NCBI GenBank assembly: GCA_963667455.2
Contig: CAXXFR010000001.1
Coordinates: 9,764-73,763 of the forward strand
Length of the DNA stretch: 64,000 nt
Reading direction: 5' to 3'
Origin: Bin55 sp963667455
GTDB taxonomy: Bacteria > Pseudomonadota > Gammaproteobacteria > Pseudomonadales > Azotimanducaceae
This document shows positions 1 through 9,235 of this stretch, piece by piece. Position 1 is the stretch's first letter. Each line of letters starts with the position of its first letter. The notes below the pieces were generated by a model. It saw nothing but the letters and a program-made list of their open reading frames with translations, searched no databases and was not told the DNA's origin. A program made the translations under genes and the position numbers.

Positions 1-408
1 GCCCTTTGTGTTGGATTTGGGATTGCCGCAAGGCTAGTTGAGCAGGAACTTGCTCAAGACATGCGTCGTGTTAGACAGCTGAGCGAGAGGCTGATCAGTG
101 GACTCAAGTGTGCTTGGGCAGACTCTAAGATTTTGGGCACATCAAGAATTCCAGGATCCATGAACGTGCAGTTCCCTGGCTACACCGTCGACGAGCTCAT
201 CGGAGCTTTTGACGGAATATCCGTTTCGTCTGGATCCGCTTGCAGTTCAGCAGTTCTCGAACCCTCTCCTGTTCTTCTCGCCCACGGCCTCTCGCCTGAG
301 CAAGCAAACAGTTCGATCCGGATTGGGATCGGACGGTTCACCACAGACGAAGAAATTCAGCAAACCATCCGCACCCTCTTAAGAGGTGCACAGCAACTTA
401 AGCAATAG
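1..408 (+). CDS. Cysteine desulfurase, C-terminal part (5' end outside window)
   Basis: A PLP-dependent cysteine desulfurase takes sulfur from L-cysteine onto a catalytic cysteine persulfide. The frame is open from base 1, so the gene begins upstream of the window. Seen: the flexible catalytic loop SSGSACSS, with the attacking Cys, followed by SSIRIGIGRFTT, the usual C-terminal block of group I (IscS/NifS/DndA) enzymes. The protein stops soon after this block and lacks the longer tail with which IscS binds IscU, which favours a dedicated NifS/DndA/SspA-like role over housekeeping Fe-S assembly (inference). The next gene starts 15 bp downstream on the same strand and encodes a DUF262/DUF1524 protein, a partner type known from Ssp DNA phosphorothioation loci. 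The remaining modification genes would lie to the left. Confidence 0.9.
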   Translation, partial: ALCVGFGIAARLVEQELAQDMRRVRQLSERLISGLKCAWADSKILGTSRIPGSMNVQFPGYTVDELIGAFDGISVSSGSACSSAVLEPSPVLLAHGLSPEQANSSIRIGIGRFTTDEEIQQTIRTLLRGAQQLKQ

Positions 409-423
409 ACGAGGATCATCTCA

Positions 424-2253
424 ATGTCTCTGATCAAGGATTCTGAAAAGCCTCACAACTCGACTGTTCAGGAATGGATGGAGCTGATTCGCGACGGTGC
501 TGTCGGCAAACCCAGATGGCAACGCGGAGTCGTCTGGGACGACAGGAAGATCCAACAGCTATTGGAAGCACTACTCCACAAGAGACCAGTAGGAGCTCTG
601 CTGACTCTGCCGTGTAGCAGTGATCCTATGAATCAGATTTTTCGACCGGAGAGACTCCAGAACGCACCCGAACCCGAGAATTGTGAATTGTTGATATTGG
701 ATGGTCAGCAACGGTTAACCGCACTGTGGAATGCCTTTGAGAACTCGTTTGCGGACGAAGACTATTCCGGTCCAGCCCGTGAGTTCTTCGTACACGTAGA
801 GGTGCGGGAGGAAGACAATTCACTGATCCCAAAATCGGTCTATTGCATCAAACCCAACAAGACAAGAGTCGACAGTGAAAAACTAGGTGACCTTAGGGGT
901 AAAGATGCAATCGAAGATCCTGTCGCCTGTTGGAACGCTCGACTCATTCCCGTACGTCTCCTAGCCAGACACAAAGCGCCTGCTACGGATGATCGAGACG
1001 AGCTCGAGATCTGGTGCGACGAAGTATTCCAAGAGGCGATCCCGAACAAGAGGCTGTGGAAACAGATTGGGAGGCTAGCGGAAGAGCTAGGTGGTAGAGA
1101 TATCTCGCACTATCGACTTGCGAGTAACACAAGCCGAGAGGATGCTATTAACGCATTTGTCAGGACCAATGAGTCTTCAGCAACCATCTCCCGATTTGAC
1201 ATCGCAGTCGCTGAGATAGACCTAGAAGTATTAGCCTCCGAAGAGGAAGGGCTACGATCCATGATCCAAGCTGTATTTGACGAACTGCCATGGATTGATC
1301 GCTACTTTGGGACCGAAGAGAACGCAAGAGTCTCAAGATTTGGAGAGCTTGTCCTGAAAGTAGCTTGCCTCTTGTGCGGGCAAATGCCGACAGATCGTTC
1401 GTATACGGAGTCCGAGGTAATTAGGAAAGTAGCTGAGAAGTGGACGCAGATCGTCGATGGAATCGAAGAGTCGCTCTTGTTGTTGGAGCACGAGAAGATA
1501 TTCGATGATCGACGACTTCCCAGCCATGTTCCTCTGCGTGTCTTGCCCGCTTTGCATGTCCATGCAACGAAAATCTACGACACGGACAAGAAAGGCCAAG
1601 TACACAAGCTGATGGTCTCGTATCTCTGGAGGAGCTTCCTGACCGAGCGCTATGACCGTCAGGCCAATCAACGGCTATTCGACGACTTCAAGAAGCTAGC
1701 TGACGATATCGAGTGCATCAAGCGCAACCAATCTCCTCTCAATCAAGCTCCCATTTTCGATGAGCAGGCGTGGCCCGTCCCGTCCCACTCTCAACTGAAA
1801 GACCTGAAACTCTACAACAAGAAACCGAACTCGAAGAACAAACTGTCTCGTGCGGTGTTCGCTTGTACTCTCTGGGACTCCTGCTTTGACTTTGCATCCG
1901 ACGAGAAGCTCAATCCCAGGAACATAACTGACTTACAGTATCACCACCTTTTTCCAGAGGCACTGATGAAGTCAAGTCCAGAGCTACGAGATGGAATGAA
2001 TCATCCCTTGAACTTTGTATTGATTTCTGCCATTACCAACCGGAAATTGGCGGCGAAAACTCCATTGAAGTATCTCGAAGAACGAGTGGACAAGGGCAAG
2101 ATCGACACAAACGACATCAAGAGACGAGTCAAGTCTCACTCTGTGCCGTACGACAAGCTCCAGGTCGATAAAGTGAATCTATCTGCGTACAAGGCTTTCA
2201 TTTCGGCGAGGGCAAGTATGGTTCGCGAGCATATTGAAACGAGGGTAAGTTAG
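424..2253 (+). CDS. DUF262 + DUF1524 protein (SspE/GmrSD-like nuclease)
   Basis: 609 residues. The N-terminal DUF262 (GmrS/ParB-like) domain shows the nucleotide-dependent signature DGQQR at residues 93-97 (LILDGQQRLTALW). The C-terminal DUF1524 HNH-type part shows YHHLFP at 506-511 and then N530 and ITNRK at 537-541, the usual His...Asn...Asn layout of these nucleases. In SspE the DUF262 half senses phosphorothioate and hydrolyses NTP while DUF1524 nicks foreign DNA; in GmrSD the same domains cut glucosylated DNA. It probably forms one transcription unit with the preceding cysteine desulfurase, so an Ssp-like defence effector is the best reading. It is shorter than known SspE proteins as I recall them, and the modification genes are not in view, so the system type is an inference. 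Confidence 0.82.
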   Translation: MSLIKDSEKPHNSTVQEWMELIRDGAVGKPRWQRGVVWDDRKIQQLLEALLHKRPVGALLTLPCSSDPMNQIFRPERLQNAPEPENCELLILDGQQRLTALWNAFENSFADEDYSGPAREFFVHVEVREEDNSLIPKSVYCIKPNKTRVDSEKLGDLRGKDAIEDPVACWNARLIPVRLLARHKAPATDDRDELEIWCDEVFQEAIPNKRLWKQIGRLAEELGGRDISHYRLASNTSREDAINAFVRTNESSATISRFDIAVAEIDLEVLASEEEGLRSMIQAVFDELPWIDRYFGTEENARVSRFGELVLKVACLLCGQMPTDRSYTESEVIRKVAEKWTQIVDGIEESLLLLEHEKIFDDRRLPSHVPLRVLPALHVHATKIYDTDKKGQVHKLMVSYLWRSFLTERYDRQANQRLFDDFKKLADDIECIKRNQSPLNQAPIFDEQAWPVPSHSQLKDLKLYNKKPNSKNKLSRAVFACTLWDSCFDFASDEKLNPRNITDLQYHHLFPEALMKSSPELRDGMNHPLNFVLISAITNRKLAAKTPLKYLEERVDKGKIDTNDIKRRVKSHSVPYDKLQVDKVNLSAYKAFISARASMVREHIETRVS

Positions 2254-2357
2254 TCGCTATGCCCCGTCTAAGGATCAGAGCTGTCTTGAGCACTTGCTAC
2301 GACGATGCCCTGGCGGGTTCTTCTGATTCAGCCCGATATGTTAGTCGGTCCGGGAAT

Positions 2358-4187
2358 CTACTCGTCCGCATCTTCAGGCAGACTGAATCCCTTCTTCAAT
2401 TGTTCAACGTCTTCCGGCAACAACAGCTTCGTAAGGTCGGTAACCTGCTGCTCCGATAGAAACTCCTGCAACCCGTGAAACGTAAGGGCTGCCAACGCGA
2501 CTGACGACTTGCCCTCTGTGGATTCAAACATCTCCAGGACACCCTGAATATTCTCTGGATCGCTTGCCACTATAGTGGGTGCCATCGTTCGGATGAAGCT
2601 AGCTCTCTGTTCATCTCGAAGTTGATCCGCCAGTCCGATAGCGTCTTGGTTTCTGTCGCGCCTGACAAGCTCCCATCCAACTTCCCTGTAAGAATCCAGC
2701 TTAGTTTGGCCTTCTCGCGTTTGCGATAGCGCCAGTAATGCCTTGTCGATATCTTCTCTTGCCAACCAGCGCACGATGCCAACTTCCGCCCCCACCCCAG
2801 ACTCACCAATGGGAATGGCGAGTGCTTCGTTCATGAGACGATCAGCGTTTTCGATCGGCATTCGATCCACAATCAGATTGAACAGTTCCTGACGAGTGTC
2901 TACCAATTGGGGCGAGCCCAGTACCCAATCCAATGCGGCCGTTGGGTCCTGCATCGCCCATCCTGAGACGAAGTTCTGAACAACGACATCTTGGTTTCCA
3001 TCGAGCGACGCCAAGTGTATCGCCGCTTTCTTAGGGGACATCATGGTCGCGAACTGAATGGCTTGTTCCTCTGCTGTCAAGCGAATATCCTGCGGAAACG
3101 TGTCGAGATAATCCAGCAACTCAAATGGATTGTTCCGCGCCCAATCCGAAACAACGCTTTCGCGCAACGTGCGACCGAGTTCTTCCGAAGACAATTGGTT
3201 TATCGCATCGAACGCAGCTGGTGCATCCCACCTGACCCATTCATTGAGAATGGTTTTCCAAACACGGAAATCCGTCTCTCCTAGCGAGGTCTTCGCGTAT
3301 GCAAACATCGCCGGTGCATCGCGTTGAGTAAGCGATCTGGTCACACCGTACCGCAAGTTTTCTCTGTCCTCAAATGTCAACTGTTCGCCAAGGCGAGAGA
3401 AAACCTCCATTCCATCTCGGTCTATCCACTCCAGTGCGACCTCTTCAAGTAATCTCATCTGACGAGAATCGGGCACGCTGTCGTTCTGAATGGCTTGAAA
3501 GGCTTCTTCCGGTTGCTCCATCAATGATGCGACTTGTGCTTCAAGCAAGAGTTCTCTTGCGAAATCCTTGAGCGAAAGACTCGTCGCAATGCTCCGGCGG
3601 ACATCTTCGCCTAGGTCTTCTCGCACGTAGAAAAGTGCAGTTACGAAGAGTTTCCTAGTTTGTTCATCTAACGGCTTGGCATGCTCTACTGCGCTATCGA
3701 GATCCGCGAGAATCCATTCGTGGAAGATCGTACTGAGTAGCACCGAACGGTGTTGGATAGGAAATTCTTGAGCAAGCTCCAACGCACGTAGCGGGTCGCG
3801 AGCGGAAATGCCCTCGACAATCCTGGTTTTTGCCGTGAACCGAGAAGCAAAATTGGAAAGGTGATTCGCCTGGTCAAGCAGATGTGTTAAGCCATCCAAG
3901 TCAGTCGACAGAATTAGCTCGTCGAGTTTGATGGAACGCAGGAAGTCGCTTTGTACAGTCCACCACTCGCCAGAATCGGTTTGGCCCGCCATTTCCGGTT
4001 CCGTTGTCGTAACGTTGAGTTCTTGTATGGACTGCTTGTCTTGAGCGTTGGATGGAGTATTGCTCTCACTGGAGGCGCCGGGGTCCGCTAGCAAGAACAC
4101 ACAACCCAACAATACGACGACCACGAAGGAACTCAGCAAGTTCGGTCGCGAAGACAGGATGCGAAGAATCCAATCAAGTTTCATCAA
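2358..4187 (-). CDS. Membrane-anchored W-x3-D repeat protein, paralog 5
   Basis: 609 residues. An N-terminal hydrophobic segment (about residues 18-35, SSFVVVVLLGCVFLLAD) is followed by a low-complexity Ser/Thr/Gln linker and then by roughly 33-residue helical repeats carrying Trp-x3-Asp/Asn-(Pro)-x2-A/L: EWILADL, EWIDRDG, EWVRWDA, DWARNNP, GWAMQDP, WLAREDI. It therefore looks anchored in the inner membrane with an alpha-solenoid in the periplasm. It is the last gene of a minus-strand series of five related proteins; the upstream paralog ends 35 bp before this start. The motif order (first EW..DL, second W..DG, then W..DP) is the same in all five, so they arose by whole-gene duplication. I recognise no enzyme motif. 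A protein-protein scaffold is only a guess. Confidence 0.75.
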   Translation of the reverse strand: MMKLDWILRILSSRPNLLSSFVVVVLLGCVFLLADPGASSESNTPSNAQDKQSIQELNVTTTEPEMAGQTDSGEWWTVQSDFLRSIKLDELILSTDLDGLTHLLDQANHLSNFASRFTAKTRIVEGISARDPLRALELAQEFPIQHRSVLLSTIFHEWILADLDSAVEHAKPLDEQTRKLFVTALFYVREDLGEDVRRSIATSLSLKDFARELLLEAQVASLMEQPEEAFQAIQNDSVPDSRQMRLLEEVALEWIDRDGMEVFSRLGEQLTFEDRENLRYGVTRSLTQRDAPAMFAYAKTSLGETDFRVWKTILNEWVRWDAPAAFDAINQLSSEELGRTLRESVVSDWARNNPFELLDYLDTFPQDIRLTAEEQAIQFATMMSPKKAAIHLASLDGNQDVVVQNFVSGWAMQDPTAALDWVLGSPQLVDTRQELFNLIVDRMPIENADRLMNEALAIPIGESGVGAEVGIVRWLAREDIDKALLALSQTREGQTKLDSYREVGWELVRRDRNQDAIGLADQLRDEQRASFIRTMAPTIVASDPENIQGVLEMFESTEGKSSVALAALTFHGLQEFLSEQQVTDLTKLLLPEDVEQLKKGFSLPEDADE

Positions 4188-4222
4188 CTATCTCCGTGAG
4201 TCGTTGAACACACTAATCGCGT

Positions 4223-5980
4223 TCAATTTCTCAGTCTCCGGGCATCGGTCTTGGAAAGGTGTTTCTTCAGCTGCTCGATTTCCTCTTTCTTCAGTACATG
4301 CTTTGACCGATTCGCCATGGTCAAATACATCGCAGCTGTGGATCTGGCTTCTTTCGTAGGGATTTCCTCGATCTTCTCCAAGAGTGCCCTTGGTTCGGTG
4401 TACGCCCACCGCGCGACCAATGCATTGAAGTAGCCGTCATGCTGAGGAGCGGGCAATTCACTACCGAGCTGCATTGCATTGGAGTACTCTCGGTTGCGTA
4501 TCAGAGCAACGCCAACTTCAAATGCTGCACTTTCTAGGGTCTCTCCGTCTTCGATGAGAGACAGCATAGACCTGGCTTTTTCGACATCAAATGCGGCAAC
4601 CGATCGAATCACGTCCGACTCCAGACCTGTTTCGTGGCGTGCGACCGGAATACTCGATGCATACTGAAGCGCTGCCTCTGGATCGTTCTTTACGAGTTCT
4701 CTCCAAACGAAGTCCAGCAGGTATTTCTTTTGGTTGTCGTTGACGGCATTTGCGACTACCCATTCGTAGGCTTCATGGGCATCGTGTTTGGACCAGTTCG
4801 AGACGATCGCGTGTCCAATATCACTCGGAAGTCGATCCCACGAGCTCGCGGCCAAATTAGCCGCTTCCCGAGGTGCAGTCTCAGCAAGCGAAATGGTGGC
4901 CCTAGTTAGGGCCAGGCTGGTCAACTCTCCAGGCAACTGCTCAAGATTCTGCAAGACGTCACGCGCATCGGTTTCAGACCACGTTACGAGCACAGCAGTC
5001 TGAAGCATGTTGCGCAACATCCCATTCCCAAGGTTGCCCACTGCATTCAATGCAGTTTTGGGTTCTGTCAATGCCCAACTTCGCACTATTGGATCGAAAA
5101 TGAAACCGTGGGTTTCGTCTCTCCACACTCTTGCCAGTTCGAAAGCTCCACCCGGATCCGTGGTTGCCTTGTCAATCAAGATTGCACTGATGACACCGGT
5201 TCTAGAAATCCAGTTGTCCAGTGACTCGACTAGATCTGGGAGTTTCTCAATGCCTTCCTGATCAATCCATGAGACAGCGATTTTGGACAGAGCCTGTAGT
5301 TGCGCACTGCTGTGGGGAGCGTGTTCGATTAGAGCTACCCAAGCAGTTTCGGGATCGAGAGAACCATCAACCGAGACTCTTTGCTCCACCACTTGGATGG
5401 CTGCTTCCAACGCACCTGTCTGCTTAGCGAGAAGAAGCAGATCTTCAGCGGAAATGTCGTCAGCACGACGCAATAGCGTTTCAGCTGAGACACGTCGGAG
5501 AGAATGATCCAACTTATCGAGATGAGCAATGGCACCTTCCAAATCTGTCGATGCCCACTCCCCAAATATTGTTTCTACTATTGACTCTCGTCTATTCCAT
5601 GGGATTTCACTCAAGAGACTTATACAACCACTAGGATTCAATGACGCGAGACGGCGAAAAATCTCAGTTTGAACTGTGTTCTTCCAGTTCTCGTGAACGA
5701 GATCGCTCGATTGATCGAGAAGTTCGAGGACACCCCTTTCGTCTGCTGCTGACAGTAGTTGACGTAATGCCGCCGTACGACCGAAATTGCTTGCAAGTTG
5801 CCCCAAGTCTGTGAGAGAAACTTCGCTGGAAGAAACCGATCCATTTGAATCGAAGAGAACTTGCTCTTTCGATGAGTCGTCAATATGAACGGTTTCAGTG
5901 GTGTCTGCACTCGCAATCGTTTCTGCAAAACAGGCGTGGACTGCAACCGCAAGGAGAGTTGCGGCAAGGAATTTGGACAC
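4223..5980 (-). CDS. Exported W-x3-D repeat protein, paralog 4
   Basis: 585 residues with a conventional signal peptide (MSKFLAATLLAVAVHACFA then ETIASAD) in place of the uncleaved anchor of its relatives. Repeats carry EWASTDL, SWIDQEG, SWALTEP, TWSETDA, NWSKHDA and RWAYTEP in the same order as the neighbouring paralogs. The C-terminus has the EEIEQLKKHL-type ending also found, in variants, in the others. It starts 23 bp after the HEAT-like gene stop and is probably co-transcribed with it. Function unknown; a soluble periplasmic partner of the membrane-anchored paralogs is conceivable but unproven. Confidence 0.75.
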   Translation of the reverse strand: MSKFLAATLLAVAVHACFAETIASADTTETVHIDDSSKEQVLFDSNGSVSSSEVSLTDLGQLASNFGRTAALRQLLSAADERGVLELLDQSSDLVHENWKNTVQTEIFRRLASLNPSGCISLLSEIPWNRRESIVETIFGEWASTDLEGAIAHLDKLDHSLRRVSAETLLRRADDISAEDLLLLAKQTGALEAAIQVVEQRVSVDGSLDPETAWVALIEHAPHSSAQLQALSKIAVSWIDQEGIEKLPDLVESLDNWISRTGVISAILIDKATTDPGGAFELARVWRDETHGFIFDPIVRSWALTEPKTALNAVGNLGNGMLRNMLQTAVLVTWSETDARDVLQNLEQLPGELTSLALTRATISLAETAPREAANLAASSWDRLPSDIGHAIVSNWSKHDAHEAYEWVVANAVNDNQKKYLLDFVWRELVKNDPEAALQYASSIPVARHETGLESDVIRSVAAFDVEKARSMLSLIEDGETLESAAFEVGVALIRNREYSNAMQLGSELPAPQHDGYFNALVARWAYTEPRALLEKIEEIPTKEARSTAAMYLTMANRSKHVLKKEEIEQLKKHLSKTDARRLRN

Positions 5981-6003
5981 TCTAATGCTCTTCCGCCGGC
6001 AAT

Positions 6004-7138
6004 TCAGTCGGAGAGTTTCTGCACCACTGGAATCGAGTCTGGGAAGTCTGGCACAACCAAAGGTATGTCCTCGAGTTCCTCTTCATTAGCCTTGATCGAC
6101 ACAAGCTCGGGATACCTTCGCTCTAACAGATTCAAACTTCGGAGAGCTTGTTGCGTTCGATACTTGTGCCCTACATTGGGAAAGATGTTATAGCCTGCTG
6201 GGCGGCTTATCGTCTCGCCTTCCTTGGCGATCAATCCAAGGTTCTTCGCTACATCCCTAACGCGTTGGGCATGGGGTACAACTCTGGCACCGTAGGAAAC
6301 CATGGCTTCAAGGACATGGGGCGTGTTGGCAATTCGACGATTACGACGATGTTCATCCTCAGTGAGCCACTCCAGCATCGCGTCGAAGCCCGACTCAGTT
6401 TGCATCAGGGCCAATCCCTTTGCTGCATTTGCCGAATCTTCCGCATTGTCGTTCTCAAACAGGCATTGAATTCTCAACTCGTTGATCTCCTCGGACCGGA
6501 CCTTCATTCGGTTCAGCGTAAACAAGGCGTTGCACTGCAGGTTGTCTTGGCCGTTTCCGAACGTGGATTTGAGCCATTCCAAGACGATGTCGCGCACTTC
6601 GGGATCTTGCGGATACAGTTCGACGAATAGGCCTGGTAAGACGAAGCACCAGATACCCGGCTCCTTATAGACAAATCTGCCGTTTCGCATTTCCATTGCT
6701 GACTCAGCCCATTCGCTGTCCATGAGGTCACCATCCTGCGGGCACTCCAGTTCAGCTTCAGATCCGTTGCGCCATGTTTCGAGCAAAAAACTTCTCATAC
6801 CCGGCACTGTCTCCAGTCGGCGCATAATCGGAGGATCCTCGGCATCATTCTGATCGGAGAGAGCGATGTAGAACAAATACCATCCCATTGCGCTCAGAGC
6901 AGCGTTGCGAACCTCAGAATCCTCGTTTGTAAATTCCTTCCTCAAGAACGTCGTGAATGTAGTCGTTGCTCAATTCAGGATCCATCATTCCCTCGTAGCC
7001 GAGCCAATCGTACAGCTCCACGCCCTTCAGCTGCTTGGGATCAACAGACTCTTTGGCTTCATCCGCTCCGTAGGCTAGCAACGGCATCAAGACGATGGAA
7101 ATTGTCACCATTTTCATTTTTTTTTTTTTTTTTTTCAT
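6004..7138 (-). pseudogene. Exported HEAT-like repeat protein, frameshifted
   Basis: Two overlapping minus-strand frames make one protein. The first (7138-6914) begins with a Lys run and a signal peptide (MVTISIVLMPLLAYGAD) and ends ...DVLEEGIYKRGF. The second (to 6004) resumes as EFTNEDSEVRNAALSAMGWY and continues with HEAT-like helical pairs. Removing one G from the GAAGGAA stretch near 6930-6935 would restore a single frame reading DVLEEEFTNEDSEVRNA, so a one-base insertion or a sequencing error is likely. The ATG is followed by 19 consecutive A, and a second ATG stands directly after the tract, so tract length could alter expression. It lies between W-x3-D paralogs and is probably part of the same unit. 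The role is unknown. Confidence 0.7.
7117..7135. repeat. 19-bp homopolymer (poly-T on +, poly-A on coding strand)
   Basis: Nineteen identical bases directly follow the first ATG (7138-7136) of the HEAT-like gene and lead into a second in-frame ATG (7117-7115). Tracts of this length slip readily during replication, so the first start would shift in or out of frame while the second would not. This is seen directly; phase variation is inferred. Confidence 0.85.
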
Positions 7139-7366
7139 TTTCCAAGGATGGCCACCAGGCCTCTCGGCAACATCTCTTTTGACTCATTCTAAGAGGGTCT
7201 GTTCGTTCGTTGGAACGGATTCGTAACCGGTTGCTGCAAGTGTCGAATGAGCTGGCAAGCCCGCTTGGCTCAGCTCAGTCTGTGAAATAACGCTCTGTGT
7301 GCAAGGGGCTCAACTTACGCGAGACTCGTATTCTCCTCTCGTAGCCACAGCTTGCCACTAGACAAT
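7139..7366. other. Intergenic gap between HEAT-like gene and paralog 3
   Basis: About 230 bp without a convincing gene. It should hold the promoter or leader for the HEAT-like gene, but no clear -35/-10 pair was picked out. It is the first sizeable break in the minus-strand series. Confidence 0.4.
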
Positions 7367-9160
7367 TCAGCGCTTCGCGTACGAATCTAATTGGGCTAGA
7401 TGTTCCTCAGTCAAATTGTGGTCCGGGAACTCTGCACTAGTCAAGACCGCCTGCGCAACATCCGATCTTATTGATTGCGTTGGAAACGTTGCGAGTCGAT
7501 TCATCAGTTCTTGAGGATCAATACGCATCCAGTAGAGCGATAGTCGTACAAAATACATTGATCGATTCTCTTCAGGCAGTTGTTGGGCGAGCTTGACCGC
7601 TTCATCCGCTTGATCGGTACGGACTAGGCTGCGAGCGATGCTAACGGCGGAAGAGAGCTTGGCGGTTTCGCGAACCCCGTCCAACAGGCCAAGCGCAACT
7701 TCAAACCTTCCATGGTCAACCAACGCATCGATTACATGCCTCTCTGCTCCTTCCTCGAACTCGTGAGTCACTTCATCGAGCGCTTGTTTCATCGCTTCTT
7801 CGGGATCGACAAGCGCAAACCGAGCTAGCACCCGTTGCATCAAGCGTGATCGTCTCGTGTTGGTCTGCTTCGCTTGTTCGTCCACCCATGCCATCGCCGC
7901 GACTGGGTCGATTTTCGACCACCCTTCGACCAGCGCAAACTCCGTAGTCAGTTCAATCTCGCCCAAGATTGGTTGCAACCTTTGCAGTTGTTCAGCCGCC
8001 TGTTCGGGTGCGGAAGCTGATAGCTTCCTCACCGCTCTTCGCACTGCCTCTTGTCGCGATGATCGCGGAAAAGACTCTACGTTCTCCAACAATCCGAGAG
8101 GGTCATTCTGTGCCCAGGTGAACAGTACATTGCTTGCTGCACTGCTACGTGTCCAACCATTGGTAAGTCGTGACACTGCCTGCAACGCCTCTTCAGCGTC
8201 TTGTTGCGCCCACACGTCCAATAGTCTCACTGAGAGCAGACTTTGTTTCTCGTCGTACGGCAGGTTTACCACGTAGTCGAATGCAGCGCTCGGATCATGG
8301 GAAGCAACAGATCGCAACATTTCTTCGAAGAACTCCGAATCTTCGTGATACAGATCATCGTAGAGGCGTGTTAAGGCCTCAAAACCGTCATTGAGTATCC
8401 ACGCTTGGGCGATTCGCGTCAGCAACTCCTTCTGATAGACGTTCTTCACTTTGTCGCGCACAATGAGACTCCATGCCTCAGGCGGTTGATCGAGCAACTT
8501 GATCGCCTGACTCTCTTGAATACTCCTCTCGACGAAGGATCCCAGGTCAAGGGACTTCGCAATCTGCAACACACTGGAAATCGATTGATCGTTGAGTTCT
8601 GCCAGAATGGCTCGTATTGATACTTCCTTCATCGACCCGATCAGGCTGTGTGTCGCACGCAACGCAGCCGTTAGGTCCACTACTGCCCACTCTCCCATCA
8701 CAATTTCAAGCGAGTCATTCCAACGAGAGCTAGGAAACTTCCAAATGCTTTCAAAAGCTCGAGAGGGTTCCGTGCGAGCGAGTGCACCTAGCAACTGTTC
8801 CTGTAGCAAATCCGCTTGGACGCTTGCGTTGATTGATGCAACGTTGTCGATCAACTCGACCAGTTGTGTGCTACTCAGTTGGTCAACCCGGCTTAAGAGT
8901 TCTTTAGCTTGATCCACGTCCTCTGCACCTTCAAGAACCTCTTCAAGCGACGAGACGTCAATTGATTCGGTCTCGTTAGCGCCAAGAGCTCGGTCGACAG
9001 GCAATGACACCGAGTCTGGTCCAAATCGAGTGTCTTGGATCAGGAATTCAGCCACCAAGAAATAGGCCGTGCATCCGATGCCAGCACCGACCACGAGACC
9101 AAGAACCCACTGCTTGGCACTCGAGCCTTGTTCACAGTTAATCGCTTCTACTCTGGCCAT
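7367..9160 (-). CDS. Membrane-anchored W-x3-D repeat protein, paralog 3
   Basis: 597 residues. A short cytoplasmic N-terminus precedes one transmembrane helix (about residues 17-37, QWVLGLVVGAGIGCTAYFLV); the rest is predicted periplasmic. Repeats of about 33 residues carry EWAVVDL, AWILNDG, VWAQQDA, TWAQNDP, GWSKIDP, RFALVDP and YWMRIDP. It ends with LTEEHLAQLDSYAKR, a tail recurring in modified form in the paralogs. ATG start with TTGGAG a few bases upstream. It is the cleanest intact example of the family in this window and a good reference for repairing the interrupted neighbour at 9236-11059. No catalytic motif was recognised; the fold is most likely an alpha-solenoid. Confidence 0.78.
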   Translation of the reverse strand: MARVEAINCEQGSSAKQWVLGLVVGAGIGCTAYFLVAEFLIQDTRFGPDSVSLPVDRALGANETESIDVSSLEEVLEGAEDVDQAKELLSRVDQLSSTQLVELIDNVASINASVQADLLQEQLLGALARTEPSRAFESIWKFPSSRWNDSLEIVMGEWAVVDLTAALRATHSLIGSMKEVSIRAILAELNDQSISSVLQIAKSLDLGSFVERSIQESQAIKLLDQPPEAWSLIVRDKVKNVYQKELLTRIAQAWILNDGFEALTRLYDDLYHEDSEFFEEMLRSVASHDPSAAFDYVVNLPYDEKQSLLSVRLLDVWAQQDAEEALQAVSRLTNGWTRSSAASNVLFTWAQNDPLGLLENVESFPRSSRQEAVRRAVRKLSASAPEQAAEQLQRLQPILGEIELTTEFALVEGWSKIDPVAAMAWVDEQAKQTNTRRSRLMQRVLARFALVDPEEAMKQALDEVTHEFEEGAERHVIDALVDHGRFEVALGLLDGVRETAKLSSAVSIARSLVRTDQADEAVKLAQQLPEENRSMYFVRLSLYWMRIDPQELMNRLATFPTQSIRSDVAQAVLTSAEFPDHNLTEEHLAQLDSYAKR

Positions 9161-9235
9161 GCTCCAATCTCACGCCTAGCGATACCGGTCCTTCTTGCAT
9201 CGCCATGTGCAAGTCAATGTCCCTCCCGCCGAATC

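Noticed and set aside
2259..2459. 66-codon frame after the DUF262-DUF1524 gene
   Set aside because: It overlaps the end of a repeat paralog and has no features.
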